64,000 bases of DNA from Lachnospiraceae bacterium. GTDB taxonomy: Bacteria > Bacillota > Clostridia > Lachnospirales > Lachnospiraceae. Shown one piece after another: positions 25,574-34,700 of the stretch. Where the stretch lies: assembly GCA_900199595.1 (NCBI GenBank), contig FZRB01000001.1:182819-246818 (forward strand), given 5' to 3'. The position numbers and the translations under genes were made by a program. The notes beneath the pieces were generated by a model that did not search any database, was not told the origin of the DNA, and was given only the letters and a program-made list of their open reading frames with translations. Within the stretch, counting starts at the first letter, position 1; every line of letters begins with the position of its first letter.

Positions 25574-26627
25574 ATGGCAAAGAAATATTATTTGCATAGA
25601 ATTTCACATGAAGGAAATGTTTCGTATAGTTTGATAAAAAAAAGGTTATCTGACTTTGGGATGGTCAATATTTGCTGATTCTGACATACTTCACGCTGCA
25701 AGAAAAGAAGAAGGGTATCCGGACTTTGATGATATTACAGAAAAGTTTGGAGAAAATCATAATCGTTCAAGGTGGAGTATGTGGTATTTTGCTCAGATGA
25801 ATGTTGGAGATATCGTTGTGGTTCCGCTTTATTCAGGTGTGTTTTCAGTTTATGAAATATGTGAAAAAGCTAAAAATATAAGTGAATTACAGTCTGATAT
25901 TACTTGTTTTGAAGGGATGTGGAATAAACACAAAATTGTATGGAACAATCATAAGCTGTACGATGATGATGAGAATTATATAATTGATTTGGGATTTTTT
26001 ATAAAAGTTAAACCTATTGTAGAAGACGTTCCAAGAAAGTTTGTAAATGGAAAGCTTATATCTCGAATGAAAATAAGAACAACAAGCGCGGATATCACGG
26101 ATATAGGAGAATTAGTTGAAACAGGTATTGAGGCTGGAAAAAACAATAAACCCATAACATTATACGGTGATGTTATAGATTCTCTTGTTGAACAGATGAG
26201 GAACTCGATTTTATCAACGCTTAATCCGGATAAATTTGAACAATTGGTAAAATGGTATTTAATGAGGTGCGGAGCAAGTTCTGTATGGATTCCTGCCAAA
26301 AATGAATCTGGAAAAAAAGATGGAGCTGATGCTGATATAATAGCAGAGTTTGATAATTTGAAGTATATCGTTTATGTTCAAACTAAATGGCATGAGGGTG
26401 AAACTTCTGATTGGGCAGTTCATCAAATTGATAATTATAAGAATCAAAAGAGTGAGGGTGATTCGGATTATACTTATGCAACATGGGTGATTTCATCCGC
26501 AGAAAAATTTAGCTCACAAGCTGTTGTAGATGCTGAGGAAAAAAGTGTAAGACTTATTGATGGGAATGAATTTTCCAAAATGCTTCTAGATATGGGGCTT
26601 TGCGATATCAATGATGCATTCGCTTGA
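25574..26627 (+). CDS. Mrr-like restriction endonuclease, frame interrupted at an A8 tract
   Basis: The start ATG 25574 follows GAGGGG and encodes MAKKYYLHRISHEGNVSYSL. The frame then runs through eight A at 25636-25643 and stops after 34 codons. Removing one A joins it to the long downstream frame (from about 25638) that continues KKGYLTLGWSIFADSD, giving a 350-residue protein. The C-terminal part is an Mrr_cat-type domain: FEQLVKWYLMRCGA, KKDGADADI with the catalytic Asp, and VYVQTKW with the Q-x-K pair. The N-terminal part looks like a modified-base reader-type domain (VGDIVVVPLYSGVFSVYEI). The gene is either phase-variable, read by slippage, or recently broken; a sequencing error is also possible. 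Confidence 0.75.
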
Positions 26628-26665
26628 TGATAATTAATGATAGTTAGAATTTAAGAGGTTTCATT

Positions 26666-27652
26666 ATGTACGCAACCGGAAATAAAAAAATGTTAAACAT
26701 GCTGATTCTGGAAATCCTCTGGAAGTACACTGACGAGGAACATGCCCTGACTCAGCAGGATATATTGAAGCTTCTTAAAAACTATGGCATGGAGTGCGAC
26801 CGGAGGTCCGTCAAGAATAATGTTCTATATCTTAAGGAACTGGGCTATGATATCTCCATGGAGAAGGGCTATCGCTTGCTCTCTAGAGATTTTGATGATT
26901 CTGAGTTGCGGATTCTTATTGATAGTGTTCTTTTCTCAAAATCAATTTCAACCAAGCAGGCCAGGGATTTGATAAATAAGATAAGAGAAAAGCTGGCAAG
27001 TAATTATTTTAATGCGAAAGTATCTCATGTAAGTAATCTTCCAGAATTGAATAGAACTATCAACAAACAGGCGATGTATTCTTTGGATGCGCTTAATGAT
27101 GCCATAGCGGATAAGAAGAAGGTCAGCTTCATCTATAACAATATTGGTACTGATTTCAAGCTTCATCCAAGAAGAGAAGAACCATATATTGTAAATCCGT
27201 ACCAGATAGTAGCTAACAATGGAAGATTCTATCTGATCGGAAATTATGATAAGTATGATAATGTGGCACATTTTCGGATTGATAGAATGACCGATGTAAG
27301 AATACTGGATGAAAAGATCAAACCTATGAGTATGGTTCCGGAGATGAAGAATGGTCTGAATCTTCCTAAGCATATGGCGGAGCATTTCTATATGTTCAGC
27401 GGTGAAAGTGTTGCTGTGACAATAAGAACCACAGAGGATATGATGTCAGAACTAGTTGACTGGTTTGGAAAGAATTTCAGTGTTATAGAAAAGAAGGATG
27501 GAAATATTACTGTAAGAGTTACATGCAATAAGAAGGCTATGAGATTTTGGGCACTTCAGTATGGACCTTATGTTGAAATTCTGAAACCTGAATCACTTCG
27601 TGATCAGATAAAAGAAGATATTAATAGTATGTCTGAGAAGTATATGAATTGA
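26666..27652 (+). CDS. WYL-domain transcriptional regulator
   Basis: A 328-residue regulator with an N-terminal winged helix (LTQQDILKLLKNYGMECDRRSVKNNVLYL, about 29-57) and a WYL domain (KKVSFIYNN, PRREEPYIVNPYQIVANNGRFYLIGNYDKY, HFRIDRMTDV) followed by the WCX C-terminal extension. WYL proteins sense ligands, often nucleic acids, and commonly control phage-defense genes. It sits between an Mrr-like gene and a GmrSD-like gene, and so probably regulates one or both. A second, different WYL regulator is at 61607. Confidence 0.92.
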   Translation: MYATGNKKMLNMLILEILWKYTDEEHALTQQDILKLLKNYGMECDRRSVKNNVLYLKELGYDISMEKGYRLLSRDFDDSELRILIDSVLFSKSISTKQARDLINKIREKLASNYFNAKVSHVSNLPELNRTINKQAMYSLDALNDAIADKKKVSFIYNNIGTDFKLHPRREEPYIVNPYQIVANNGRFYLIGNYDKYDNVAHFRIDRMTDVRILDEKIKPMSMVPEMKNGLNLPKHMAEHFYMFSGESVAVTIRTTEDMMSELVDWFGKNFSVIEKKDGNITVRVTCNKKAMRFWALQYGPYVEILKPESLRDQIKEDINSMSEKYMN

Positions 27653-27691
27653 TTTATGATAGTGTAAAAAAAGATTAAATATGGAGGAAAT

Positions 27692-29554
27692 ATGCATAAA
27701 GAAAATGTTGATATGAAAGTTCAAAATGGTTTTCCTATAAAGTCTGACGTAAAAAGCTTAGGGGCGATTATTAATTCTGACATAAGATATAGAATACCTG
27801 AATATCAAAGACCTTACGAATGGACCGAAAACAATATAGATGAATTCTTAAACTCTATTATTGATGGATTTAAAGCTTCCACTCAAGGAAGACCTGTTTT
27901 CTTTGGGACAATTCAATTTGATATAAGGGATGGGAAAATAGATATTGTTGATGGACAACAGAGACTTACGACTTTTCTGTTATTATTAAGCGTAATTCGG
28001 GAAATTAGTTCTGGTCAGACTCCAACGTATGATGGCTTAATTGAAAAGAAAGGTTTTTCAGAAGAGCTTAAAAAACCGGTAAGTACGGAATTTAGAGAAT
28101 ATTCATCTGAAAATAATGTGACTAACTATTACAAGAATAAAATACACCTCTATGAAAAATTAATTAGACTTAATACAGATGAGGGAATAGAATTTGAAAA
28201 ATTGTATACTTTTGTGATAAATAATGTATATTTTGTTAGACTAGAAACTCGAGAAATGCAATTGGCAGATGTTATTTCTGTATTTAATACAATTAATACT
28301 ACGGGACTTGATTTAAATGCATCGGATATTTTTAAAATAAAATATTATGATTATCTTAGTGACAATTATATTTGTTTCCAGGATGAAGATTGGATGGCTA
28401 AGATAAATAAATGCTATTTGATGGTGGAAGAAGCTAATGCTAAGATAGAAGATTATCAATCAAAGATAGATATGGCTAGGATTTTGGATGTTTATAAGCA
28501 TATTATTTGTGCTAGGTTTGAACTTGGATATAGCGAATTATCAAAGAGTAATGTCACTTTCTTTGAAGATTTGTTTAGAGGGCAAATAAACCAGTCATAT
28601 ATGAAAGATTATATTCTAAAGTATGAGAGTTTTGAATCGTTAGTTAGTATGTTTATCGAATATTATAGATGGCTAGAAAAGGCAATAAACTTGGATAAAT
28701 ATCCGGATTATCATAAAGAACTGTTCTCATATCATATGTTACAAAAAACTAGATATACTCAATACTGGACGATACCATTCGTTGCTGCGTTTTATGCACT
28801 ACGTAATGGAAATTACAGCAAGGAACAAGTTTTTATCAATAGCTTACGAATTAATCTTTCGTTTTTTAAATACTTCTTTATTTATTCTGTAATTTATTCA
28901 AAAGTGATATATAGTGTCCGAAATACCACTTGCAAGCTGCTATCGACTTTTGTAACTGAGGATTATACTAAGATTTGTTCTAAGGTCGAAGATATAATGT
29001 GGATAAGGTGGGGCGATATTAATAACCCAACGGATGAAAGAGAAGATGAAGATAAGTGGGAGAGAAAATATTTTAGGGATTGTATTTCAAAGAATCTATA
29101 TGACAATGGAAAAGTACATATGGTTTGTGTTTTAAGTGCACTCATTGATGAGATAGAGGCTGGAAGTTCGTCAGATGATATTATCCAAAAGCTATTTAAC
29201 TGGAGCAAACAGCAATATGATATAGAACATATATGGGCACGTGACTTGTATGAAAAAAATAAGGATCTGAATAAAGAAAATAAAGAAGAGTTGAATGGTA
29301 TTGGAAATCTTGTTGTTTTGAATAGATCAATTAATAGAAAGATACAGAATAATTCTACAAATAAAAAGAAAGAGCAGTATTTATCTGTGCCAAAAGATGA
29401 ATATAGATATAAAATTGTGGAAATACTGTGTGATAAATATGATCTGGAAAACTGGCAGGATTTAGATATGGTACAAGTGAGAAATAGGCAAGAAGCCGAA
29501 TTAAATAAAATTGATTCTTTTATGGATGACCGTAGTTATTATATGAATGATTAG
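27692..29554 (+). CDS. GmrSD-like DUF262/DUF1524 protein (type IV restriction type)
   Basis: A 620-residue protein. The N-terminal DUF262 (ParB/sulfiredoxin-like NTPase) motifs are YRIPEYQRPYEW (33-44) and VDGQQRLTT (86-94). The C-terminal DUF1524 His-Me finger nuclease motif is DIEHIWA near 508-514, with GIGNLVVLNRSIN after it. The same architecture is found in GmrSD, which cuts glucosylated hydroxymethylcytosine phage DNA, and in other single-protein defense systems. GGAGGA precedes ATG 27692. Two terminators follow. The target modification is unknown. Confidence 0.88.
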   Translation: MHKENVDMKVQNGFPIKSDVKSLGAIINSDIRYRIPEYQRPYEWTENNIDEFLNSIIDGFKASTQGRPVFFGTIQFDIRDGKIDIVDGQQRLTTFLLLLSVIREISSGQTPTYDGLIEKKGFSEELKKPVSTEFREYSSENNVTNYYKNKIHLYEKLIRLNTDEGIEFEKLYTFVINNVYFVRLETREMQLADVISVFNTINTTGLDLNASDIFKIKYYDYLSDNYICFQDEDWMAKINKCYLMVEEANAKIEDYQSKIDMARILDVYKHIICARFELGYSELSKSNVTFFEDLFRGQINQSYMKDYILKYESFESLVSMFIEYYRWLEKAINLDKYPDYHKELFSYHMLQKTRYTQYWTIPFVAAFYALRNGNYSKEQVFINSLRINLSFFKYFFIYSVIYSKVIYSVRNTTCKLLSTFVTEDYTKICSKVEDIMWIRWGDINNPTDEREDEDKWERKYFRDCISKNLYDNGKVHMVCVLSALIDEIEAGSSSDDIIQKLFNWSKQQYDIEHIWARDLYEKNKDLNKENKEELNGIGNLVVLNRSINRKIQNNSTNKKKEQYLSVPKDEYRYKIVEILCDKYDLENWQDLDMVQVRNRQEAELNKIDSFMDDRSYYMND

Positions 29555-29621
29555 GAATTAAGAAGAAAGAAATGTAAATATGGATGAAATTGTTATGAAT
29601 TAATGCTATGAAGAAAAAGGG

Positions 29622-29643
29622 CGTTATGAATGTAACGTTTTTT
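29622..29643 (+). terminator. First terminator after the GmrSD-like gene
   Basis: CGTTAT pairs with GTAACG around GAAT, followed by T6. It is a short but well-formed hairpin. Confidence 0.65.
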
Positions 29644-29658
29644 AATAATTTATTGAAG

Positions 29659-29691
29659 TCCGGCGTTATACGCCGGATTTTTCTTTTTTTA
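29659..29691 (+). terminator. Second, strong terminator after the GmrSD-like gene
   Basis: TCCGGCG pairs with CGCCGGA around TTATA, followed by TTTTTCTTTTTTT. It separates the defense-like block from the conjugative element. Confidence 0.88.
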
Positions 29692-30223
29692 AGACGTCTC
29701 ACGAAATGACATTCGTTCTGATTATGATATTATAGTTTTGTCGAACAAATGTCGACGCTAATTTCATAGTAGGCTACCGAGATGGTATTTCTGTCCGGAA
29801 GGGTATGGATGGCTTGTGTGTAGAAGGTTGGCTGCGTAAGAAACAGCTACTCGCGTCAGATAAGATCTGCTGGACCGTTAATTGCATAAGTCATTCAGAG
29901 CATTCAGAAATATCGGAAACACCGAAGTCGTGCGCCAAAAGCAATCGATGGGATATGGCAAATGTTAAGCGCTTGAGTAACGCTTGGCAAGTGGGACGAA
30001 TGTCGTGGGAAAGTGATATCGATGATATCACCCGTCGAGATAAATTCTATTTTTTATAAATGGTATTAACCGTTATAACCTATACCATAAATGAAGCAGC
30101 TTCTGATATTCATTCAGCCAATGTTACTGTACTAGAAACAGCCGCACTGGCTGAGTGGATATCCTGCCGGTACTCTGTACTGTATCTGCTCTTCAATATT
30201 ATATGGAAAGGTGGAATGCCATT

Positions 30224-31135
30224 TTGATTGATGAAACTATTATTGGTATTGACCATGGTTTTGGTAATATCAAAACCAGAAACTGTTGCTTCAGTAACGG
30301 TATCACCCGGGTTTCAGATTCGCCTATAACGTACGATAACATCCTTGAGTTTGAGGGCAAATGTTATCAGACAGGTGGAGACAGGAACAAGGTTCAGGAT
30401 AGTAAGGTTTCAAATGAGAACTATCGTCTGATCACATTCGCTGCGGTTGCGAAGGAATTAAAAGCCAGAAATGTAAAGCCTGGAAATGTGATTCTTGCAG
30501 TTGGACTTCCTATAGGAAGGTATGCCGCGGAGAAAAAAGAGTTCATCAATTATCTGAGCCGTGATAAGTATGTGAGATTCAGATTTGAGAAGCTCATGTA
30601 TAACATTACCATTCAGAAGGTTCTGGTTTATCCTCAGTGCTATGCAGCAGTAGTCAGTCGGCTTCCGGAAATGACAGGACTTACATATATTGTAGATGTA
30701 GGCAGCTGGACGATAGATATTCTGAAGATTATAAATCGTACACCTGACGAGTCGGGCTGCAGTTCTGAACCTGCCGGAGTCATTACCTGTATCAAGAAGA
30801 TTCAGGAGGTTTGCTACGAGAAGCTGAACAGCAAGCTGGATGAGCATCTGATTCAGGAATACCTGATTCACGGTCATATAAATGTGGATAAGGAGTATAT
30901 CGATATCATCGATGATGAGCTTAGAAAATATACTTCCAGGGTATTCAGAACCCTGGTGGAATCAGGAATCAATGTCAAGATATCGCCAATCATATTTGTT
31001 GGTGGTGGTGCAGCTTTGATGAATAAATATGCCGGAATCGAACAGCGAAATATTTCCTATATAGAAGATATATGTGCTAATGCCAAAGGGTATGAAACTC
31101 TGGCTGAACTGTATATGGCTAACCGGAAAAGGTAG
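30224..31135 (+). CDS. parM: ParM/StbA-like actin-family segregation ATPase
   Basis: A 303-residue actin-fold protein. The phosphate-1 loop is GIDHGFGNIKT, phosphate-2 is VDVGSWTIDIL, and the adenosine motif is FVGGGAALM. ParM-type proteins polymerise into filaments that push replicated plasmids apart. I chose TTG 30224 (MIDETIIGIDHG) because AAAGGTGG at 30208-30214 is spaced for it and the N-terminus then fits the family; the longer open frame from 30155 has no ribosome site. The next gene encodes the probable DNA-binding adaptor, so the pair is a type II partition system. Confidence 0.85.
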   Translation: MIDETIIGIDHGFGNIKTRNCCFSNGITRVSDSPITYDNILEFEGKCYQTGGDRNKVQDSKVSNENYRLITFAAVAKELKARNVKPGNVILAVGLPIGRYAAEKKEFINYLSRDKYVRFRFEKLMYNITIQKVLVYPQCYAAVVSRLPEMTGLTYIVDVGSWTIDILKIINRTPDESGCSSEPAGVITCIKKIQEVCYEKLNSKLDEHLIQEYLIHGHINVDKEYIDIIDDELRKYTSRVFRTLVESGINVKISPIIFVGGGAALMNKYAGIEQRNISYIEDICANAKGYETLAELYMANRKR

Positions 31136-31143
31136 GTGGTTGT

Positions 31144-31581
31144 ATGGAGTCAAAAACCTGCAGACACGTTACTCTCAGGCTGCTGTATTCGGATCCGGAA
31201 CACATGAAGATCCTTGGAATACTTGATTCGCTCAATCATGATATTCATAAGTCAAAAAATCAATTTATAATAAAGGCTATCAATTATTATGTGGAGCATC
31301 TGGGTGAACAAAGAGAGTGTGAGGTGAATGAAGATTCATCCGTTATTACCAGAGATGACCTGGAGGTAAGACTTAAGGAATACAAGAATGAAATCAAAGC
31401 TGAACTGTATGGTGACCTTCTGAAATCCATGCTTGGATCCGGTATAGGATCACCTGCAAATATAACTGATAAAAGCAGCAGTTTAATGAAAGATGAAACC
31501 GGAAATGTTTCCGGAAACCTGAGTAACTATAGTGATGTCCTCAGCAGTGTGATGAACTGGAGTGAGGATGAAGATAACTAA
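31144..31581 (+). CDS. ParR-like ribbon-helix-helix partner (candidate)
   Basis: A 145-residue protein starting eight bases after parM. The N-terminal third looks like a ribbon-helix-helix DNA-binding unit: HVTLRLLYSDPEHMKIL followed by SKNQFIIKAINYYVEHL. The acidic C-terminal tail (MNWSEDEDN) could contact the ParM filament, as in ParR. Identification rests on position, size and the RHH-like start. The centromere it would bind is not proven; the array at 38753-38954 is one candidate. Confidence 0.7.
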   Translation: MESKTCRHVTLRLLYSDPEHMKILGILDSLNHDIHKSKNQFIIKAINYYVEHLGEQRECEVNEDSSVITRDDLEVRLKEYKNEIKAELYGDLLKSMLGSGIGSPANITDKSSSLMKDETGNVSGNLSNYSDVLSSVMNWSEDEDN

Positions 31582-31621
31582 AACCAAATAGTTGTCCGGT
31601 ATCAGACCGGACGTGACGTAG

Positions 31622-31654
31622 AGACATGCCTAGAGAGACATGTCTTATTTTTTT
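31622..31654 (+). terminator. Terminator after parR-like gene
   Basis: AGACATG (31622-31628) pairs with CATGTCT (31639-31645), followed by TA and T7. Confidence 0.75.
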
Positions 31655-31746
31655 GCGCAAAGGTGAGCCAGACTGTATTCAAGCATGCTTGATATTCAAC
31701 ATGGCGAACCTGAATCTACTATTTAACATAGGAGGAAACTAATCAT

Positions 31747-34700
31747 ATGAAAAACTATAAGCGATTTGTCGCAATTGTTATGGCAGTAATTCTGACGATT
31801 TCTGCTGTCAGCTACGGCAGAGGGGTTAATGCAACAAGCGAAGTTAAAGACGGAAAAACTACAGAAGCCTCTTCGGAAAAAGCAGGAGAAAAAACTTCAG
31901 AAAAAGCTGCTGAAAAAACTAATGAAAAAGCTCCAGAAGAAGCAGTAACAACCGAGGTTGTAACAGAAATCAAAGAGAAAACTGCTTCTGAATCAAAGGA
32001 TAAAAAAGACGAAGCTGAAGCAAAAAAAGAGAACGATTACAAAGATGAGAAGGCATCAGAAGATGATGCTGCATCTATTTATGATAATCTCGTTCTTTAT
32101 AACGAAAAGGAACGTAAGGATCTGGATGCTGATGAGATTGTTAAGGCGTTCAATATTAATGTCCTTGTCTGTTCTGATTACGATGTAACTGATGTAAAGG
32201 ACGGAATCGATTTTGATGAAAATAAGGTTTCTGTTTCTTATGATGAGAAGAGAAGTAACTTTGATCTGACAAAGACCGGAACCTACGATACCTATTACAT
32301 AGTTGAACCATTCAGTGGAAAGACACCTTACCTTATACATAGGAAGGTTATCGTAAAGGAACCGGAACTAAAGTCGGATAAGAGTAATGATAAGAAGTCC
32401 GATGATAAAAAGGAAGATTCCGGGGATTCAGAGGAATCAGATGACTCGGACAAATCTTCCAACTCGAAAAACACTAAGAAGATGGCAGGAGAGAAGCGTT
32501 CCAATGATAAAGATGAATTACCTTTATCAGTTGGAGAGATAGAAACTATCCAGAGTAATACAGCAAGCTTTGACATCTATCTTGATCCAGGGCAGGACGA
32601 GTCAGTAATAGAAGAAACTCTTGATACCGATTATTCGTCTGAATCCGGTATAGATGATGCGAGTGTTGATGACGCTGCTCAGGACAGTGGAAGTGATGAT
32701 ATCGATAATTCAGACACTTCATCCTCGGCCAAGACCAGAGAAGTCTGTCTGAATGAGCGTCCGAATAACAGTATAGTGTATTCAAAGTTCGAAAAACTGT
32801 ATGAGACAGTCCTGAACAATACTATACCCACTATCAACGCTGAGGCTGCTGATTCAAAGGATTCCATGACAGTAACCTATGCCGGATATGTGAGCTACTG
32901 TTACAGCCGTACTGGTATAAAGTACATTTCCGATGATGGACCATATAAGAACCATCTTGTATACTGTCTGGATTTTAATAAAGATACTACTAATGGAACT
33001 GTTACAGCAGGCGGCAAGGTAAAGGCTCAGATAACCTACTGCCTTGTAAATGGTGCTAGAACTCTTGGCGGTCTTTGTCACAATGATAAATATTCAACAG
33101 GAAGTGCTGATTATGACTACTGTGTTACTTCAGGTGCTATTCATGTACTGAATGGTGAGGCAAGTCTTTCCTACTACAATGATGGAAGTAATGTTTATAA
33201 CAAGATTGCTGCCATGGTAGGAGATGCGAAGAAAATTGACAAGACAAAGTATAATCTTGAAACAGGTCTTACCAAGAGTATCACGTATACTATTTCACCA
33301 AAGTCTACCAAGTGGAAGAAGGTGGCAGATGGTCTTTATAAGACTACTGACAAGTTTGTAAGAACAAAGTCAGGAACTATAACTGATGTAAAGTATAGTA
33401 TAACCAATGCACCGGAAGGACTTAAGACAGGTGAGATTAATAAAGATGCTTCAGATATAGTGGATGAAGATGACCTTAAGAAATACGACATTTGTGTAGC
33501 CCAGACTGATAAGGATAAGGCTTCCGCAAACTTTTACCTGTATTGTAATGAAGAAGCAATGAAGAAAATCATAGCTGATGATATTAGTATAAAGGTTCAG
33601 GCTAAGGCTTATTCAAATGAAAAGGGTGGCCGTAAATGGACTCCGACAGTAGTGTCTCAGCAGAAGATAACATTCTTAGAGTCATTTACACCTGTATCGG
33701 CGAAGGCTACTGTAAAGGTTATTTCTACAGGAAATCTCGGTTCATTCTCGTTCCAGAAAACTGATAAGTTTAAGAAATCTCCTATAGATGGAGCAACATA
33801 CTATCTTTATGAAGATAAGGATTGTGATGATCTTCTTTGTGAACTTACACAGGATCCTCGATATCCCGGACTTTATGGAACAGGAGTTGAGACGCTTACT
33901 CAGACTAAGTACTATCTAAAGGAAGTCGATGCACCTGAAGGATATGAGCTTGATGAAACAGTCTATGAGATAGATACAGCATATTTTACGCTGTATGATG
34001 CAGATGGAAAGATTATCCAGAATCCGACAAAGACATTTACTCATGATGAATATCCGGAACCGGTCTGTGTAATTGTTACTAAAAAGGATGCTTTTACAAA
34101 GAAGGAAATCACAAATGCAGGTTTTGCTGTATTTAACGATGCAGCCTGTACTGTAAGAACTGTGATTGATGCTGAGAGAAATCCGGTAGAAGTTCCTATA
34201 TTCCACTATAATAAGGATCTTGGCTATGCGATTTCATCTAAGTTTATGAAGGCACAGGATACTTACTATGTAAAAGAAGTTGAGGTTCCTACAGGATATA
34301 AGGAGCCTACTTCAGTATGGAATGTATCGCCGGGATATGGTGATGTATCTTATATTCAGGCGACAAATACACCTGTCAGATGTGAAGTTGACGTCGATAA
34401 GAAGGATAAGAAAACTGGCACAGCCCAGGGTGATGCAACTCTTGCAGGAGCAACCTACGGACTTTACGCATCAGAGGATATCAAGTATCCGGACGGAAGC
34501 GGAGTAGTAACTTATAAAGCTGCTGATCCAATAAAGAGTAGCAAAGGTACAGAATTCAAATTTATGGAAGTGGCTGCCACAAAAGGTACACTTCTTGCAA
34601 CAGTTAAGACAGATGCCAAAGGTGAGTTCAATTTCAGTAACCTTTATCTCGGTAATTATTTCATAAAAGAAATAAAAGAGAGTGAAGGATACTTACTGGA

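Larger units (their letters stand above)
29555..30223. other. Long non-coding region: terminators, then a GC-richer structured stretch before parM
   Basis: After the two terminators of the GmrSD-like gene comes about 530 bases of clearly GC-richer sequence. It contains GTGATATC/GATATCAC (30013-30031), ATGGTAT/ATACCAT (30060-30088) and CAGCC/GGCTG (about 30139) inverted repeats. An 85-codon frame at 29805 has no family resemblance. The stretch may be a structured RNA, the parM leader or a centromere site. Confidence 0.5.

Noticed and set aside
29805-30059. An 84-codon plus-strand frame in the GC-richer region
   Set aside because: A GGAAGGG lies upstream, but the product has no recognisable domain and unusual composition, and inverted repeats run through it; more likely non-coding.
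30155-30223. N-terminal extension of ParM
   Set aside because: No ribosome site, and the extra residues do not fit the family; TTG 30224 does.
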